A stretch of 64,000 nt of DNA from Agromyces sp. G08B096 (GTDB taxonomy: Bacteria; Actinomycetota; Actinomycetes; Actinomycetales; Microbacteriaceae): NCBI RefSeq assembly GCF_040267705.1, contig NZ_CP158374.1:1116001-1180000 (forward strand). Reading direction: 5' to 3'. How positions within the stretch are numbered: the stretch's first letter is position 1; the number at the start of each line of letters is the position of its first letter. The notes under the pieces are model-generated. The model searched no databases. It worked only from the letters and a program-made list of their open reading frames with translations, and was not told where the DNA came from. Positions 62,523 to 64,000 of this stretch are shown one piece after another. The position numbers and the translations under genes are program-made.

Positions 62523-63311
62523 GTGCAGAACAGCGATCGGTCCCGAGGTCGCGGCATCCTCTACCGGCTCTACGAACGCCGGCTCCGCAACGACCTCGGC
62601 GACGCCGCCGCGATTCCGCGGCACGTGGCGATGATCATCGACGGCAATCGTCGATGGGCGAGGCAGCTCGGCTACGACTCGGCCGCCCACGGGCACCGGG
62701 CCGGCGCCGCGAAGGTGCGGGAGTTCCTCGAGTGGTGCGACGACCTCGGCATCCAGGTCGTCACGCTCTACCTGCTCTCGAGCGACAATCTGTCGAACCG
62801 GGAGTCGGCCGAGCTCACCGACCTCATCGAGATCATCGCCGAGCTCGCCGAGGAGCTCAGCCACTACCGAGACTGGCGGGTGCAGCACGTCGGCAGCGAT
62901 CAGGGGCTCCCCGGACCGCTCGTCGCGGCGCTCGACGCCGCCGAGCAGCGCACGGCCGACAAGCGAGGGCTGCACGTCAACCTCGCCGTCGGCTACGGCG
63001 GGCGCACCGAGATCACCGATGCGATGCGCGCCATCGTGGCCGCCCATCACGCGGAGGGACGCAGCCTCGAGGATCTCGCTGAGCGCCTCACCCCCGAGCT
63101 CATCGGCGAGCACCTCTACACGGGCGGTCAGCCCGATCCCGACCTCGTCATCCGCACCTCCGGCGAGCAGCGCCTCAGCGACTTCATGCTCTGGCAGGCC
63201 GCCCACAGCGAGTTCTACTTCGTGGAGGCCCTCGGACCCGACCTCCGGCGCGTCGACTTCCTGCGGGCGATCCGCGACTACTCGAAGCGGCACCGCCGCT
63301 TCGGCGGGTGA
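62523..63311 (+). CDS. uppS: isoprenyl transferase (cis-prenyl, UPP synthase type)
   Basis: A 262-residue enzyme adding isopentenyl units in cis to make polyprenyl diphosphate, the lipid carrier for cell-wall precursors and for the mannosyl donor of the Pmt encoded at 7 kb. Catalytic Asp40 lies in AMIIDGNRRWARQ; DLVIRTSGEQRLSDFMLWQ and the C-terminal YSKRHRRFGG are family motifs. Chain length is not readable. TAGCGT (62511-62516) is 6 nt before the GTG. Confidence 0.94.
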   Translation: MQNSDRSRGRGILYRLYERRLRNDLGDAAAIPRHVAMIIDGNRRWARQLGYDSAAHGHRAGAAKVREFLEWCDDLGIQVVTLYLLSSDNLSNRESAELTDLIEIIAELAEELSHYRDWRVQHVGSDQGLPGPLVAALDAAEQRTADKRGLHVNLAVGYGGRTEITDAMRAIVAAHHAEGRSLEDLAERLTPELIGEHLYTGGQPDPDLVIRTSGEQRLSDFMLWQAAHSEFYFVEALGPDLRRVDFLRAIRDYSKRHRRFGG

Positions 63312-63365
63312 CATCCCGTCGCTCGTGTCTGCCAAGATATGCCTCGGAGAAGGGGGCACTCTCAG

Positions 63366-64000
63366 GTGACCATCGAAGACTTTCAGGCCGGGTTCGGCGA
63401 AGAACCCGGATACCTCGACTACGGCCGGGTCGGCCCGCTGTCGCGCGCGGTCGTCGAGGAGACGACCGCGTTCGGGCTCGTGCTCGAGCGCGCGAGGCAC
63501 GGCAGCATGGACGCGTTCGGGGAGCAGGACGCCCGGGTGCGCGCCGCGGCGGCGGCGGTGACCCGGTTCCCCGCCGAGCAGATCGTGTTCCAGCCGAACG
63601 CGACGCAGGGCCTCATGCACGCCATGTTCGGGCTCACGGGCACGGTGCTGCTCTCGCCCGACGAGTTCCCGAGCCTGCCCATCGCCGCGGTCCGTGCCCA
63701 GGAGGCGCTGCACGTCGTGCAGCCGGCCTGGCTCGAGACCGACCACGGCAAGGTCACGCCGGCCGGCATCCGCGACCAGCTCGAGCAGAACGTGGCCGCC
63801 GTGGCGGTGAGCCTCGTCGACTCGCGTACGGGCTACCTGTGCGATCTCGAGGGCATCCGTCAGGTCATCGGCGACCGGCTGCTCATCGTGGACGCCATCC
63901 AGGGCTTCGGCGTCGTCGACGCGCCGTGGGAGGCCGCCGACATCATCACCACCGGCGGTCAGAAGTGGTGCCGCGCCGGGTGGGGTACCGGCGTGCTCGC
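63366..64000 (+). CDS. class V aminotransferase, cysteine-desulfurase-like (3' end beyond window)
   Basis: At least 211 residues of a fold-type I PLP enzyme. PNATQGLMHAMFGL and SLVDSRTGYLCDL line the cofactor site, VDAIQGFGVVD has the Asp that binds the pyridine nitrogen, and the Schiff-base lysine is in TTGGQKWCRAGWGTG. It resembles isopenicillin-epimerase/kynureninase-like members; no desulfurase cysteine loop is visible in the part present. GTG 63366 follows an AAGGGGG site. Truncated by the window edge. Confidence 0.82.
   Translation, partial: MTIEDFQAGFGEEPGYLDYGRVGPLSRAVVEETTAFGLVLERARHGSMDAFGEQDARVRAAAAAVTRFPAEQIVFQPNATQGLMHAMFGLTGTVLLSPDEFPSLPIAAVRAQEALHVVQPAWLETDHGKVTPAGIRDQLEQNVAAVAVSLVDSRTGYLCDLEGIRQVIGDRLLIVDAIQGFGVVDAPWEAADIITTGGQKWCRAGWGTGVL

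Noticed and set aside
62487..63746. A 419-codon minus-strand open frame over uppS
   Set aside because: It is antisense to uppS and the aminotransferase, both well supported by motifs.

Overview
This is a gene-dense, roughly 70 % GC chromosomal segment with strongly GC-ending codons. The gene order (glmU-prs; mfd-mazG-eno-ftsB-DUF501-ppx; metG-tatD-rsmA-ispE) points to an actinobacterium of the Microbacteriaceae, probably close to Agromyces; the genus is inference. I see no insertion sequence, prophage, integrase, CRISPR array or rRNA operon. It looks like core chromosome, and the unusual content is mainly in regulatory DNA and RNA.

Layout. 1-5 kb: a partial serine dehydratase (left edge), a GNAT enzyme, metY with a CoA-binding protein, an isochorismatase-like hydrolase, an ABM protein, and a guanidine exporter (gdx) behind a guanidine-III riboswitch. 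5.1-7 kb: a small membrane protein, an XRE regulator and a dehydrogenase, controlled from a promoter flanked by two perfect 18-bp operators. 7-17.6 kb: protein O-mannosyltransferase, rsmI, a second dehydrogenase, metG-tatD-rsmA, a DUF4287 protein, ispE and an ABC-F ATPase. 17.7-20.5 kb: methionine importer metQ-metN-metI. 20.5-22.4 kb: an AztD-type zinc chaperone behind a Zur/Fur-like box, and a MarR regulator. 22.5-27.3 kb: tRNA-Gln directly abutting glmU, then prs, an acyl-CoA ligase and a small HTH protein. 27.3-31.6 kb: DUF202 proteins, gnd, rplY with a structured leader, pth. 31.6-41.9 kb: nucleotidyltransferase, an RNase HI with an appended ribbon-helix-helix-like tail, mfd, nhaA, mazG, an epimerase-like protein and a catalytic-domain-only LeuA. 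The leuA gene has its own leucine-rich leader peptide and an FCD-GntR operator shared with the divergent gntR. 41.9-50.3 kb: gntR, hisS, eno, ftsB, DUF501, a mycosin-like protease, a type II NADH dehydrogenase, an atypical UAA tRNA and ppx. 50.4-54.9 kb: a TetR-MFS-PLP-flavin-oxidase operon. 55-64 kb: lemA-htpX, a YcaQ-type glycosylase, an AI-2E-family permease, ilvA, greA, DUF4307, hemolysin III, uppS and a partial class V aminotransferase (right edge).

Two signals run through the whole window. First, about twenty genes on both strands have a TANNNT-type -10 hexamer exactly 6-7 nt before the start codon and no Shine-Dalgarno, which indicates widespread leaderless transcription. Second, the heptamer GGATGCC (GGCATCC on the other strand) is several-fold more frequent than composition predicts and forces otherwise rare codons (GAT, GCA) in several reading frames.
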